Shown here piece after piece: positions 26,058 through 34,660 of a stretch of 64,000 nt of DNA. The notes under the pieces were generated by a model. The model saw only the letters and a program-made list of their open reading frames with translations, made no database searches and was not told where the DNA came from. The translations under genes were made by a program, and so were the position numbers. Source of the stretch: Chitinophaga sancti (GTDB lineage Bacteria; Bacteroidota; Bacteroidia; Chitinophagales; Chitinophagaceae); NCBI RefSeq assembly GCF_034087045.1, contig NZ_CP139247.1:6102001-6166000 (forward strand). The letters run 5' to 3'. How positions within the stretch are numbered: position 1 is the first letter of the stretch; every line of letters starts with the position of its first letter.

Positions 26058-26761
26058 GTCAGATCTTACAGGTACAAAGCGTAGTGGCCGCTTATGGCCA
26101 GAGTACCATCTTGTGGGGTACCAGTCTGGATGTAAAGGCTGGTGCGGTAACGACGGTAATGGGCAGAAATGGGGTGGGTAAAACCACTCTTTTAAAAACA
26201 ATTATGGGCGTAATCACTGCCCGTGAAGGTCGCGTTATCTTTAAAGACAGGGACCTCACGCCACTGGGACCTGCCGGCAAAGCCAAAGCAGGGATCGCCT
26301 ACGTACCACAAGGAAGGGAGATCATCCCAAAACTCACGGTATACGAAAATCTTTTACTAGGTCTTGAAGCTGCCCACTATCGCAAAGCAGGGATCCCGGA
26401 GGAAGAAATTTATCACCTCTTCCCTATCCTGAAAGATTTCAGGAAGAGAGCAGGCGGTAACCTGAGTGGTGGGCAACAGCAACAGCTGGCCATTGCCAGG
26501 GCGCTGGTAAGCCGGCCTTCCCTATTGCTGCTGGATGAACCGACTGAGGGCATACAACCCAGTATAGCACAGGAAATCGGGCATATCCTGCAAAGACTGG
26601 TGCAGGAAAAAGGGATCTCCGTACTATTGGTGGAGCAAAAGATTGACTTCGCCAGACAGGTGAGCGACTATTATTATTTTATGGACAGAGGCAAAATGAT
26701 CAATCATGGCAGTGCGGAGGAAATGGACTTTGCTTCACTGGAAAGGCATATCGCAGTTTAA
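26054..26761 (+). CDS. urtE: Urea ABC transporter ATPase UrtE
   Basis: 235 residues. Walker A MGRNGVGKTTLLK, signature LSGGQQQQLAIAR and Walker B LLLLDEPTEGIQPS, as in UrtE/LivF. Last of the transporter genes; the sensor kinase begins 46 bases later, so the regulatory pair may be on the same transcript. Confidence 0.93.
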   Translation: MSQILQVQSVVAAYGQSTILWGTSLDVKAGAVTTVMGRNGVGKTTLLKTIMGVITAREGRVIFKDRDLTPLGPAGKAKAGIAYVPQGREIIPKLTVYENLLLGLEAAHYRKAGIPEEEIYHLFPILKDFRKRAGGNLSGGQQQQLAIARALVSRPSLLLLDEPTEGIQPSIAQEIGHILQRLVQEKGISVLLVEQKIDFARQVSDYYYFMDRGKMINHGSAEEMDFASLERHIAV

Positions 26762-26807
26762 TAAAAGACTACCAGGCAGGACAGAATTTTGCTATCTTCA
26801 TAGCTAT

Positions 26808-28589
26808 ATGCATCGTATCTCAGAAGATCGCCGGGTATTTAAATTTTTCACTGCTATGTATGCGGTAGCGCTGACCACGCTGGCCGTGCTCTCCATCGTG
26901 AGCCAGATAGGTATTCAGCAGGCATTGAGTCACCAGATGCACGATTCACACGTCATCAACTTTGCCGCACGGCTACGTACCTATAGTCAGACCCTGAGCA
27001 AACTGGCACTCCTGATCGAATCGGGGCAGGATATTGAAACGAACCGCAAGGAGTTTACCAATACCCTCATGCAATGGCAGAAGTCGCACGAAGGGCTGCA
27101 AAGTGGCAGTAATTTCCTGAATTTGCCTGCTAATGACCAGGATGAGCTGAAACAGATGTTCGACATTATCCGGACACCGCACCAGGAGATCTGGAAGGCG
27201 GCTTCGGCAATGAGCTCGGTATTGAACAGCGATAAACCGGTGGATACAGCGGAGATCCATCCCTATGTACAGACCATTCTGGCATATGAAAAGTCCTACC
27301 TGCTAGGGATGGAGCTGATCGTATTTGATTATGACCGGTTTTCCAAAGAGCGGGTACGGAAGCTAAAACAGGTAGAATTCCTGATGCTGACATTGGTATT
27401 GTGCACCCTGATGATAGAGGCAGCGGTGATCTTTTACCCGCTATCCATGCGGATACGGAAAGTAATTAAGGGGTTGATCGCATCTGAAGAGACCTCCAAA
27501 CAACTTGCGGATCAGCTACAGGAAGCCAATAAGCTGATGGAGCAATCCCACAATGAGTTGCGGGAAGTGACGTATGCATTGGACAGGGCGACCTATCTTG
27601 TAAAGACAGACCATGAAGGGCATATTATTTATGCCAATGACAAATACTGCCATGTAACACGATATAGTATGTCGGAGTTGCGTGGCAAACCGCTTTTTCA
27701 CCATTACTTCGATCACCTGAACGACCCGGCCCGCAGGATGGAAGTATGGCAGGGAGAGATCTTTGACCATGCCGCTGATGGAACGGGGTTCTGGCTGGAT
27801 GTAACGATGATACCAGTCTTTAACAACACGGGAAGGTTGTATCAGTATATGGTAATTTGCAGTGACATTACCAAACGTAAAAATACAGAGCGGGAAATCC
27901 ATCAGCTTACAGAAGAGAAACTACGCAGACATGATATGGAACAAAAGATCCGTAGTTATGCCATGATCAGCGGACAGGAGAAAGAACGGAAACGGGTGGC
28001 GGCAGAAATCCATGATGGGATAGGTCAGATGCTGACCAGCCTGCGCATGAAGATGGAACAGGTGGAAGATAAACTGCCTGCACCTAATGCGGAGATTACC
28101 AGGGTAAATGGGTTGCTTTTTAGTATTATTACAGAGACAAAAAGGATCTGTTCTGACCTCCTGCCAAGTGTGCTGGAGGATTTCGGACTACGTGCAGCAA
28201 TAGAAGAGCTGATAAAAACCTGTAGAGAAACCGCGCGCAATGTGGTGTTTAGTCTGGAAGAATGTAACCTGTCACAACCTTTGCCAAGAGAAGTGGAGAT
28301 TGGCGTATATCGTATCTTACAGGAGGCACTGAACAATGCCATCAAACATGCGCATGCTACGCAGGTGGATGTGCATATAGACCGGGAAGAAAATTTCCTG
28401 AACCTGATGATCCATGATAATGGAAAAGGGTTTTATTATGACAGTCAGCATTTCTTTTCGAGAGAGCAGGTGAAAAAGATAAATGGGTTGCGGAATATGA
28501 AGGAGCGGGCAGAGTTGCTGGGTGGAACCCTGACAATCCATTCACAACCCGGAAAGGGCACAAATATACAGTTGGAAATCTCATTTTAA
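26808..28589 (+). CDS. NarX-like PAS sensor histidine kinase
   Basis: 593 residues from ATG 26808 (MHRISEDRRV); the longer frame starts inside urtE. Order of parts: membrane helix about 13-35, a periplasmic four-helix sensor of the PilJ/NarX type (INFAARLRTYSQTLSKLALL), a second helix about 190-211, a PAS domain about 255-358, a HisKA_3 dimerisation domain with the phosphate-accepting His402 (AAEIHDGIGQ), and a HATPase at about 495-593 with DNGKGF. It probably signals to the response regulator 58 bases downstream. Given the location it may sense urea or nitrogen supply, which is inference. Its 3' end is repeated after the stop. Confidence 0.87.
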   Translation: MHRISEDRRVFKFFTAMYAVALTTLAVLSIVSQIGIQQALSHQMHDSHVINFAARLRTYSQTLSKLALLIESGQDIETNRKEFTNTLMQWQKSHEGLQSGSNFLNLPANDQDELKQMFDIIRTPHQEIWKAASAMSSVLNSDKPVDTAEIHPYVQTILAYEKSYLLGMELIVFDYDRFSKERVRKLKQVEFLMLTLVLCTLMIEAAVIFYPLSMRIRKVIKGLIASEETSKQLADQLQEANKLMEQSHNELREVTYALDRATYLVKTDHEGHIIYANDKYCHVTRYSMSELRGKPLFHHYFDHLNDPARRMEVWQGEIFDHAADGTGFWLDVTMIPVFNNTGRLYQYMVICSDITKRKNTEREIHQLTEEKLRRHDMEQKIRSYAMISGQEKERKRVAAEIHDGIGQMLTSLRMKMEQVEDKLPAPNAEITRVNGLLFSIITETKRICSDLLPSVLEDFGLRAAIEELIKTCRETARNVVFSLEECNLSQPLPREVEIGVYRILQEALNNAIKHAHATQVDVHIDREENFLNLMIHDNGKGFYYDSQHFFSREQVKKINGLRNMKERAELLGGTLTIHSQPGKGTNIQLEISF

Positions 28590-28642
28590 AGTTGAAGGAC
28601 TTTTCGCCTAAGCGCGATTAAACAATTAGAAATCTCATTTTA
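28568..28642 (+). repeat. Copy of the sensor-kinase gene's 3' end before the response regulator
   Basis: ACAGTTGGAAATCTCATTTTA, the last codons and first stop bases at 28568-28588, reappears at 28622-28642 with 19 of 21 positions identical, just before the response-regulator ATG at 28648. The motif as quoted spans 21 positions in the genome; only its core GAAATCTCATTTTA is exact. Confidence 0.75.
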
Positions 28643-28647
28643 CACCC

Positions 28648-29313
28648 ATGGATAAAATCTCGGTATTTTTAGTAGACGATCATGAAATCTTCAGGAATGG
28701 CTTGAAACAATTGATAAACAGTGAGCCGGATATGGAGGTATCAGGAGAAGCCAGTACTGGCGAAGATGCTTTGCATACCCTGAGCAGTACGCAGCCTGAT
28801 GTCGTGATTATGGATATCCGGATGCCGGGTATCAATGGTCTGGAAACGAGTACGGCATTGTTAAAGGCGAGTCCGCGCACCCATATCCTGTTCTTTAGTT
28901 TATTTGATGAACCGGATTATGTAGCGGCGGCGCTGGAGATGGGGGCAAGTGGGTATATATTGAAGGATACGAGTAATAAGATCTTTTTGAATGCGATCCG
29001 GACGATCTATAATGGGAAATACTACTTTATTGGAGAGGTAAGTGATGTATTGGTCAAGAAATACCAGGCGGCAAGGCAGAGTGCAGCACACCCCGTGCCA
29101 CAGGCGGCGGATATATCATTGTCCAGGAGAGAGGAGCAGATCATCAGAATGGTGAATAATGGACTGAACAACAAAGATATAGCGGAGAGCCTGGGATTGA
29201 GTATTAGAACGATAGAGGCCCATAGAATGAATATATTGAGGAAGTTTCAGGTGAATAGTATTGAGGAGGTGATTGAGTATTGCAGGAGTGCGAATTTGTT
29301 GAAGGAGGAATAG
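28648..29313 (+). CDS. NarL/LuxR-type response regulator
   Basis: 221 residues. Receiver domain with acidic pocket (VDDHE, about 9-13), phosphoacceptor Asp56 (VVIMDIRMPG) and Lys about 106 (LKDTSNK), then a GerE/LuxR helix-turn-helix at about 150-215 (SRREEQIIRMVNNGLNNKDI). It is the cognate partner of the HisKA_3 kinase and likely regulates the porin-urt operon. The paired repeats upstream of the porin would be natural targets. Confidence 0.9.
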   Translation: MDKISVFLVDDHEIFRNGLKQLINSEPDMEVSGEASTGEDALHTLSSTQPDVVIMDIRMPGINGLETSTALLKASPRTHILFFSLFDEPDYVAAALEMGASGYILKDTSNKIFLNAIRTIYNGKYYFIGEVSDVLVKKYQAARQSAAHPVPQAADISLSRREEQIIRMVNNGLNNKDIAESLGLSIRTIEAHRMNILRKFQVNSIEEVIEYCRSANLLKEE

Positions 29314-29335
29314 ATATCTTTACTTTCCGTTTAAT

Positions 29336-29392
29336 AAAACCGGAAGAGAATTCAGTTTTGCATCCTGCAATATTGAATTTTCTTCCGGTTTT
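29336..29392 (+). terminator. Long hairpin terminator
   Basis: AAAACCGGAAGAGAATTC (29336-29353) pairs with GAATTTTCTTCCGGTTTT (29375-29392) with one mismatch, followed by GAGCTTTTT. The loop has 21 bases. It closes the urt/two-component region. Confidence 0.75.
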
Positions 29393-29681
29393 GAGCTTTT
29401 TAGGATAGTCAGGATCAATTTGTACAATTTTTTCCGTGTTTTGTGCATTGTCCCCCTTGCCTATCCTTCCTATTTTTGCTTTACTAATTTGATCATCATC
29501 ATATTAAAATAAACAGTTACAAAACAGTGTAACAGTTGTAGGTTTAAGAAATGGCCGGAATACTCATATTCCGGCTTTTGTCATTTGGTCAGGTTTTTTA
29601 TAGCGAACCGGACTTTCCGTCACCTGCAGCCATTCCGGACTGACTTTTGTTATAACTATCACAAGAGAACAAATATTACAT
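29393..29681. other. Gap without a gene before cbpA, with a second hairpin
   Basis: No open frame of note. A second strong hairpin, GCCGGAATA (29554-29562) pairing with TATTCCGGC (29567-29575) and followed by TTTTG, occurs without a gene before it. CCGGACT is repeated at about 29609 and 29635 before the cbpA start. A small transcript ending at 29580 is possible but unproven. Confidence 0.35.
29554..29580 (+). terminator. Orphan terminator-like hairpin
   Basis: Nine-pair stem with a four-base loop (CTCA) and TTTTG tail. It has no coding sequence directly upstream; it may end read-through from the response regulator or a short RNA. Confidence 0.5.
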
Positions 29682-30602
29682 ATGGCTTTTATAGATTATT
29701 ATAAAGTACTGGGACTGGAAAAAACAGCTTCAGCAGATGATATCAAGAAAGCGTACCGTAAGCTGGCGAGGAAGCTCCACCCCGACATGAATCCGAATGA
29801 TAAGGATGCAAACCTGAAATTTCAACAGCTCAACGAAGCGAACGAGGTGTTAAGCGATCCAGAAAAGCGTAAGAAATACGACGAGTACGGCGAAAACTGG
29901 CGTCATGCGGAGCAGTTTGAACATGCTAAGCAGCAACAACAGCAACAGGGCTATACCTATGGTGGTCAAACAGGTTTTGAAGGCTTTGGCGGAAATTTCT
30001 CAGAAGAGCATTTCTCCGATTTCTTTGAATCACTTTTTGGTCGCGGTGGCGGCGCTGGTGCTGGTGGTCGCACACGTGGTAAATATCGTGGACAGGATTA
30101 CCAGGCTGAGTTACATCTTGGTTTAAGAGAAGCAGCGACGACGCATCAGCACACCCTGAAAGTAAATGACCAGAACGTGCGCATTACTATTCCTGCGGGT
30201 ATAGCGAATGGCCAGGTCATCAAGCTGAAAGGACATGGTGCACCGGGTGGTAATGGTGGTCCCGCAGGGGATCTATATATCACCTTTATAGTGGAGGATG
30301 ATGAAAACTTTAAACGCTCGGGTGATGACCTGTATGCTACAGTAGATGTAGACCTTTATACAGCATTGCTGGGTGGTGATATCACCTTTGATACATTGAA
30401 TGGAAAAGTAAAACTGAAGGTAAAACCTGAAACGCAGAGCGGCACGAAGGTGAGACTGAAAGGTAAAGGGTTCCCTGTTTACAAGAAGGAAGGGGAATCA
30501 GGTGATCTTATCATCACGTACAATGTGAAATTGCCTACTGGACTAAATGAGAAAGAGAAAGAACTGATCCGTGAGTTGGCTAATATTTCATCCAAAAACT
30601 AG
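29682..30602 (+). CDS. cbpA: Curved-DNA-binding-protein-like DnaJ co-chaperone CbpA
   Basis: 306 residues. J domain at 1-70 with the HPD motif at 33-35 ([10 protein letters not shown]), a Gly/Phe-rich linker (about 85-130) and two C-terminal DnaJ domains ([12 protein letters not shown] onward). The Cys-rich zinc finger of DnaJ is absent, which identifies the CbpA class. It stimulates DnaK ATPase activity and may bind DNA. The modulator gene cbpM starts four bases after its stop. Confidence 0.9.
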   Translation: MAFIDYYKVLGLEKTASADDIKKAYRKLARKLHPDMNPNDKDANLKFQQLNEANEVLSDPEKRKKYDEYGENWRHAEQFEHAKQQQQQQGYTYGGQTGFEGFGGNFSEEHFSDFFESLFGRGGGAGAGGRTRGKYRGQDYQAELHLGLREAATTHQHTLKVNDQNVRITIPAGIANGQVIKLKGHGAPGGNGGPAGDLYITFIVEDDENFKRSGDDLYATVDVDLYTALLGGDITFDTLNGKVKLKVKPETQSGTKVRLKGKGFPVYKKEGESGDLIITYNVKLPTGLNEKEKELIRELANISSKN

Positions 30603-30606
30603 TATC

Positions 30607-30891
30607 ATGATTTCCATTACGCATTATTGCACGATTCATAATATCGATACATCTTTTATACATTCATTAGCAGATGAAGGGCTAATCGTACTCACCATTT
30701 CAAATGATGGACCTTTTATAGAAGAAGAGCAGCTACCTGATCTGGAAAGTTATACACGCTGGCATTATGAGATGGGCGTGAATACAGAGGGGATTGATGT
30801 GATCAGGCATTTGTTGGAGAGAGTGCGTGACATGCAGCAGGAGATGCATAATCTCAGGATGCGGTTACGGTTGTATGAGGATGGGGATTGA
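30607..30891 (+). CDS. cbpM: Chaperone modulator CbpM-like protein
   Basis: 94 residues from ATG 30607 (MISITHYCTIHNID); an in-frame start at 30571 would overlap cbpA. It has a MerR-like N-terminal helix-turn-helix (SFIHSLADEGLI), a middle LEXYTRWHYEMGVN-like segment as in CbpM, and a C-terminal coiled coil (LLERVRDMQQEMHNLRMRL). CbpM binds the J domain of CbpA and inhibits it. The gene pair is the standard cbpAM operon. Confidence 0.85.
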   Translation: MISITHYCTIHNIDTSFIHSLADEGLIVLTISNDGPFIEEEQLPDLESYTRWHYEMGVNTEGIDVIRHLLERVRDMQQEMHNLRMRLRLYEDGD

Positions 30892-30892
30892 A

Positions 30893-30929
30893 TTATAAGA
30901 GCTACCGGGTGACCCGGTAGCTCTTATAA
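30893..30929. terminator. Strong palindromic terminator after cbpM
   Basis: TTATAAGAGCTACCGGG pairs with CCCGGTAGCTCTTATAA over a TGA loop, then ATTTATTT. It can serve cbpAM on the plus strand and the convergent minus-strand gene. Confidence 0.85.
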
Positions 30930-30966
30930 ATTTATTTGGGAAGCGTTTGTAATTGACGGATGATAT

Positions 30967-31695
30967 TTAATTTTCCATCAGCCATGCTGTTTTCTTCGTA
31001 CCCAACTCATAAGTAAGCACCCCATTTCTCATCCCCACATACACCTTGCCCTGATACACCACTAATGACCGCGGGAACAAATACCCTTTCCAAAACCCTT
31101 TCTCTATCAACGAATGCAATACGCCATTCTTATCAATTGACAACAAAGACTTTTCCGTTATTACAATAATATTGCCTGCTTCATCTAAGTCTGCCGCCAG
31201 TGGTGTAGCCGAAAGTTTTTTAAATGGCTTTACTTTCCCTTTTGATATTTTCACAATACCATGCGTGGTATCAGCAACAATGGCATAGGTGTTATTTTCC
31301 CCTTCCAGTAGTTTAATAACCGGCAGTTCGGCTATTTTGTTTTTGTTTTTGCCATTCGGCCCAAACCAATACAGACTTCCTCCTCCTGCTGCCCTGTAAA
31401 AAGCCACTAAGTAGCCATCATTGGCTTTCAAAACGGAACGATTACCTGTTAGTTTACCTGAATCTTCTGGCGTAGGCGTGATCAAAAAAGGCAATAATTG
31501 ATTAGTACCAATCAAATCTTTTGTTGCATACACCTCACCGTATTTCATGTAAACGGCATAGTCGACTGCACTCTTTTCATACTTTGACAAAGTAGTAGAG
31601 TCCTTCGGGATAGGTTGTGACTTCCAGTTTCGAAGGAGTAAACCTCCATCCTGAAAAGAAGCCACGCATAGGGATAGTAATAACAATAAACGCAT
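30967..31695 (-). CDS. Secreted protein of unknown function, beta-propeller-like
   Basis: 242 residues from ATG 31695 (MRLLLLLSLCVAS); an ATG six codons earlier is also possible. The N-terminus is a signal peptide. The remainder has repeated blade-like segments such as NTYAIVADTTHGIVKISKGK, ADLDEAGNIIVITEKSLLSI and VYQGKVYVGMRNGVLTYEL, as in NHL/SMP-30 propellers. I do not recognise a specific family or active site. It converges on the cbpAM operon. Confidence 0.6.
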   Translation of the reverse strand: MRLLLLLSLCVASFQDGGLLLRNWKSQPIPKDSTTLSKYEKSAVDYAVYMKYGEVYATKDLIGTNQLLPFLITPTPEDSGKLTGNRSVLKANDGYLVAFYRAAGGGSLYWFGPNGKNKNKIAELPVIKLLEGENNTYAIVADTTHGIVKISKGKVKPFKKLSATPLAADLDEAGNIIVITEKSLLSIDKNGVLHSLIEKGFWKGYLFPRSLVVYQGKVYVGMRNGVLTYELGTKKTAWLMEN

Positions 31696-31791
31696 GGTCG
31701 CTATTTTTTCCAATCATTGTAGATCAGTAATGCATCCATATGGGTGCCACTGGCCAGTTTATTACCCAATCAGCATTCAGCTGTGGGTATC

Positions 31792-32000
31792 ATTATTTCT
31801 TCTAATCACAATCTGCCGGTTATTGCATCCATCACGATGTCCTGCCATTTCTATAATCATTCACCACTTACCCGCACGCATCACTACTTCTTCCATTCAC
31901 AATCTGCCGGTTATTGCATCCATCACGATGTCCTGCCATTTCTATAATCATTCACCTGCACGCATCACTACTTCTTCCATTCATTATCTGCCGGCGTCGC
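31792..32000 (-). repeat. Two tandem copies of the peptidase gene's 3' end
   Basis: Sequence from the last codons of the peptidase gene and about 60 bases beyond the stop is repeated downstream. The marker TCTGCCGG occurs at 31812-31819, 31903-31910 and, in the gene, 31987-31994; periods are 91 and 84 bases, differing by a small insertion (CACTTACC). The two non-coding copies are almost identical to each other over 70 bases. Confidence 0.85.
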
Positions 32001-33842
32001 ATCCATAAATATCCCGCCATCCAACTTAACCCCAATCACCTTTTTAGCTATCGGCACACTAAGCGCCAGCTGCTTCGCTCCACTCGCCCACACAGCAGGA
32101 GTTTTATGTACAATCTCACTCGTACCATCTTCATACCCCAGCACAATATCAAAAGGAATGGCAAAACCACCCACATTACTGATTCCCAAATTTACTTTAT
32201 TTCCCGCTAGATCGAACCGGGATAATTTCAGGTCAATATAGTTATTGGTAAAGAACCAGTTATTAAAAAACCAATTCAAATTCTGCCCGCTACCTGCATT
32301 GATAGCATTGAAATAATCCCATGGAATAGGATGCTTTCCGTTCCAATTATTCATGTAAGTATGCAACGCTTTTTTGAAAAGCACATCACCCAACAGATCT
32401 TTTAAAGCGAGGTAAGACAAAGATGCCTTGCCATATGAATTATTGCCATAACCATGACCACTTACCTGGTGAGACTGCGTAATGATCGGCTGATCTTCCT
32501 CAGAAGAAGGATCCCCAATATACCCCCTCACCCGAAAGTTCTTATAAAAATGATCCGCTTTCTCCTTCCCTCTTTCTGCCATCGCAATCAGGTATTCAAA
32601 AGTAGTTGCCCACCCCTCATCCATGTAGGCATAACGGCTTTCGTTGATCCCCATATAAAAAGGAAAATAGGTATGAGCAATCTCATGGTCCTGTACGAGT
32701 TGGCTAAATTCAAGATCATCGCCGGTAGTTTCATCATTCACCATCATTGGATATTCCATATCTGCGAAGCCCTGAAACGCCGTCATAGTAGGGAAAGGAT
32801 ATGCTACCCCCGGCCACTGGGTAGAGAAATAATTCAGTGCATAATGTGAGAACTCCACAGAGTGGTGGAAGTCAGCCGCATTGTCGCTAAACGCCGCCTG
32901 TACACTGGTTCTGCGTTTAGTAGCGCTGTCTACTACTACACTGGCTGCATCCCATACGTAATGGTTACTGAGGCCAATGGTGGCGTCAGCAATATTTTTG
33001 GAAGTAAAGATCCATGTATTCCATTTATTCTGACGGGTCACCTGGTGGCCCTCTATATCTGCTTTTGCGGCAATATGGATCACATTGTCAGCAGTATAAC
33101 TGCTTTTTAGTTTCTTAGCAAAAGCAGGTTGCAGCACTTCATCCGCGTTCTGCAAAGTACCGGTACCCCATACTACATAGTTGGCAGGCACCTTTACGGC
33201 TACTTTATATTCGTTGAAGTCACTATAGAATTCTACCCTGTCCATATGCTCGATCCTGTCCCAACCATTGTAATCATCATAAACAGACACACGGGGATAG
33301 AAGTAAGCGAGGAAAAAGGTGGTGCTGTCAATACAGCCTTCCCGGCCACTTTGTACAGACACATCGTAGTGCCAGCTGATGTGCAGTTGAATGCTGTCTT
33401 TCGCCTTCAACGGTTGAGGCAGATCCACATCTGCAACCGTACCTACGTTGTTGTCGAAATCAACGTGCACACCATTAATGATGAGTGTATCAATGAAGAC
33501 GCCATCTGTCAGGAAATCTTTGCTCACGTAACCGGAGCGGGGCGCCTGATTCTTGTGAATATTACAGATCAGCCTGATCACGATCTTTCTAAGCGTATCA
33601 GGACTATTGTTAATATAACGGATGGATTCGGTGCCGTAAATAGTACGTGATGGAGGATTAGCTGTGACCTGGATATCGTATCTGCCGGTGTTTTGCCAGT
33701 ACTTAACGCCTGGTTTACCGTTGATGTCCCTGGTTTGATTAGTGTAGGCTTTTTTGATATTGCGGGGCTGGTAAAGGTCCTGCCCATGAACGATGGTGAC
33801 AATTCCCAGTAAAGCTACCAGGCTGCTAAAAGATTTGATCAT
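31968..33842 (-). CDS. Peptidase M1 family zinc aminopeptidase-like protein
   Basis: 624 residues with a signal peptide (to HGQD). The gluzincin motif HEIAHTYFPF, with a Glu exactly 18 residues after the second His (YMDEGW), gives the HExxH-x18-E zinc site. MEYPMMVNDE precedes it in place of the GAMEN exopeptidase motif. It is probably an exported metallopeptidase acting on peptides. A good promoter lies just upstream. The gene's last codons are echoed twice downstream. Confidence 0.87.
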   Translation of the reverse strand: MIKSFSSLVALLGIVTIVHGQDLYQPRNIKKAYTNQTRDINGKPGVKYWQNTGRYDIQVTANPPSRTIYGTESIRYINNSPDTLRKIVIRLICNIHKNQAPRSGYVSKDFLTDGVFIDTLIINGVHVDFDNNVGTVADVDLPQPLKAKDSIQLHISWHYDVSVQSGREGCIDSTTFFLAYFYPRVSVYDDYNGWDRIEHMDRVEFYSDFNEYKVAVKVPANYVVWGTGTLQNADEVLQPAFAKKLKSSYTADNVIHIAAKADIEGHQVTRQNKWNTWIFTSKNIADATIGLSNHYVWDAASVVVDSATKRRTSVQAAFSDNAADFHHSVEFSHYALNYFSTQWPGVAYPFPTMTAFQGFADMEYPMMVNDETTGDDLEFSQLVQDHEIAHTYFPFYMGINESRYAYMDEGWATTFEYLIAMAERGKEKADHFYKNFRVRGYIGDPSSEEDQPIITQSHQVSGHGYGNNSYGKASLSYLALKDLLGDVLFKKALHTYMNNWNGKHPIPWDYFNAINAGSGQNLNWFFNNWFFTNNYIDLKLSRFDLAGNKVNLGISNVGGFAIPFDIVLGYEDGTSEIVHKTPAVWASGAKQLALSVPIAKKVIGVKLDGGIFMDATPADNEWKK

Positions 33843-33870
33843 GTGTGAGCTGCTTTCAATATTTTCAATA

Positions 33871-33902
33871 AAAATATATATAATTTTAAGGCCACGACCA
33901 AA
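33871..33902 (-). promoter_or_regulatory. Candidate sigma-A promoter of the M1 peptidase
   Basis: Read on the minus strand, TTTG (33902-33899) is followed after 20 bases by TATATTTT (33878-33871), one base off the Bacteroidota TAnnTTTG element. It lies about 30 bases before the ATG. Confidence 0.5.
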
Positions 33903-33960
33903 TATTCCAGCAGCGGTAGGCTCATTATTTTAGCACTTCGCCTAGTGGCTGGCGATTAAC

Positions 33961-34257
33961 TTAGGCGTTTTGTTTGATGATCTGTTCGATATTATGACCG
34001 GGCACTACGCCGGACTGACGCCACAGTACTTTCCCATTCTTGAAAAGGATGAGTGTGGGTACACCTTGTATCTGGTAGGCAGCTGCTGCCTGCGGGTTCT
34101 TATCTACGTCTACTTTGATAATGCTGGCGGACTCGCCCACTTTTTTCTTTACGTCTTCCAGGATGGGAGCCATGGTTTTACAAGGTCCGCACCAGGTAGC
34201 GAAGAAGTCGACCAATACCGGTTTATCGCTATTGATCATTTCTGAAAAGGTTGCCAT
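33961..34257 (-). CDS. trxA: Thioredoxin
   Basis: 98 residues with the active site WCGPCK (Trp22, Cys23, Cys26), the cis-Pro segment GVPTLILFKNG and no signal peptide. It is a cytosolic disulfide reductase. It stands alone; the region in front of its start holds the tandem repeats of the neighbouring 2H phosphoesterase gene. Confidence 0.93.
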   Translation of the reverse strand: MATFSEMINSDKPVLVDFFATWCGPCKTMAPILEDVKKKVGESASIIKVDVDKNPQAAAAYQIQGVPTLILFKNGKVLWRQSGVVPGHNIEQIIKQNA

Positions 34258-34358
34258 GGTAGTTGTTTTAATGGAGATATTGCAACAATTATTCCAGTGG
34301 GTAGGAATGGTGTCAGAGTGGCAGGAAGGGATAATGTTTTAGGGGGATTTTACAACAG

Positions 34359-34660
34359 GAACGGGGATTATCCAATAACATACACTGCCCTTTCAAATAC
34401 TTCCATGTACCAAACCCGGTAACACTACTTCGAATGGAACGGGTATCTATCCAACAACTTCCACGGCCCTTTCAAATACTTCCACGTACCAAACCCGGTA
34501 ACACTACTTCGAATGGAACGGGTATCTATCCAACAACTTCCACGGCCCTTTCAAATACTTCCACGTACCAAACCCGGTAACACTACTTCGAATGGAACGG
34601 GTATCTATCCAACAACTTCCACGGCCCTTTCAAATACTTCCACGTACTGAAGCCCGTAGC
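34359..34660 (-). repeat. 79-base tandem repeats built from the 3' end of the 2H phosphoesterase gene
   Basis: Units start at about 34359, 34437, 34516 and 34595. The last is the real gene end; units two and three are identical over 79 bases and unit one is diverged. Each unit carries the final 19 codons (WKYLKGPWKLLDRYPFHSK), the TAG stop and 22 bases after it. The gene's own stop (34583-34585) lies at the edge of unit three. As 79 is not a multiple of three, the copies do not extend the protein. Confidence 0.92.

Noticed and set aside
31744..32008. Open frames on the plus strand with repeated HYFFHSQSAGYCIH-like peptides
   Set aside because: They read the peptidase tail copies backwards; no initiation signal or family match.
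33939..33967. Terminator at the thioredoxin 3' end
   Set aside because: CGCCTA/TAGGCG pairs only over six bases with a long loop and no T-run.
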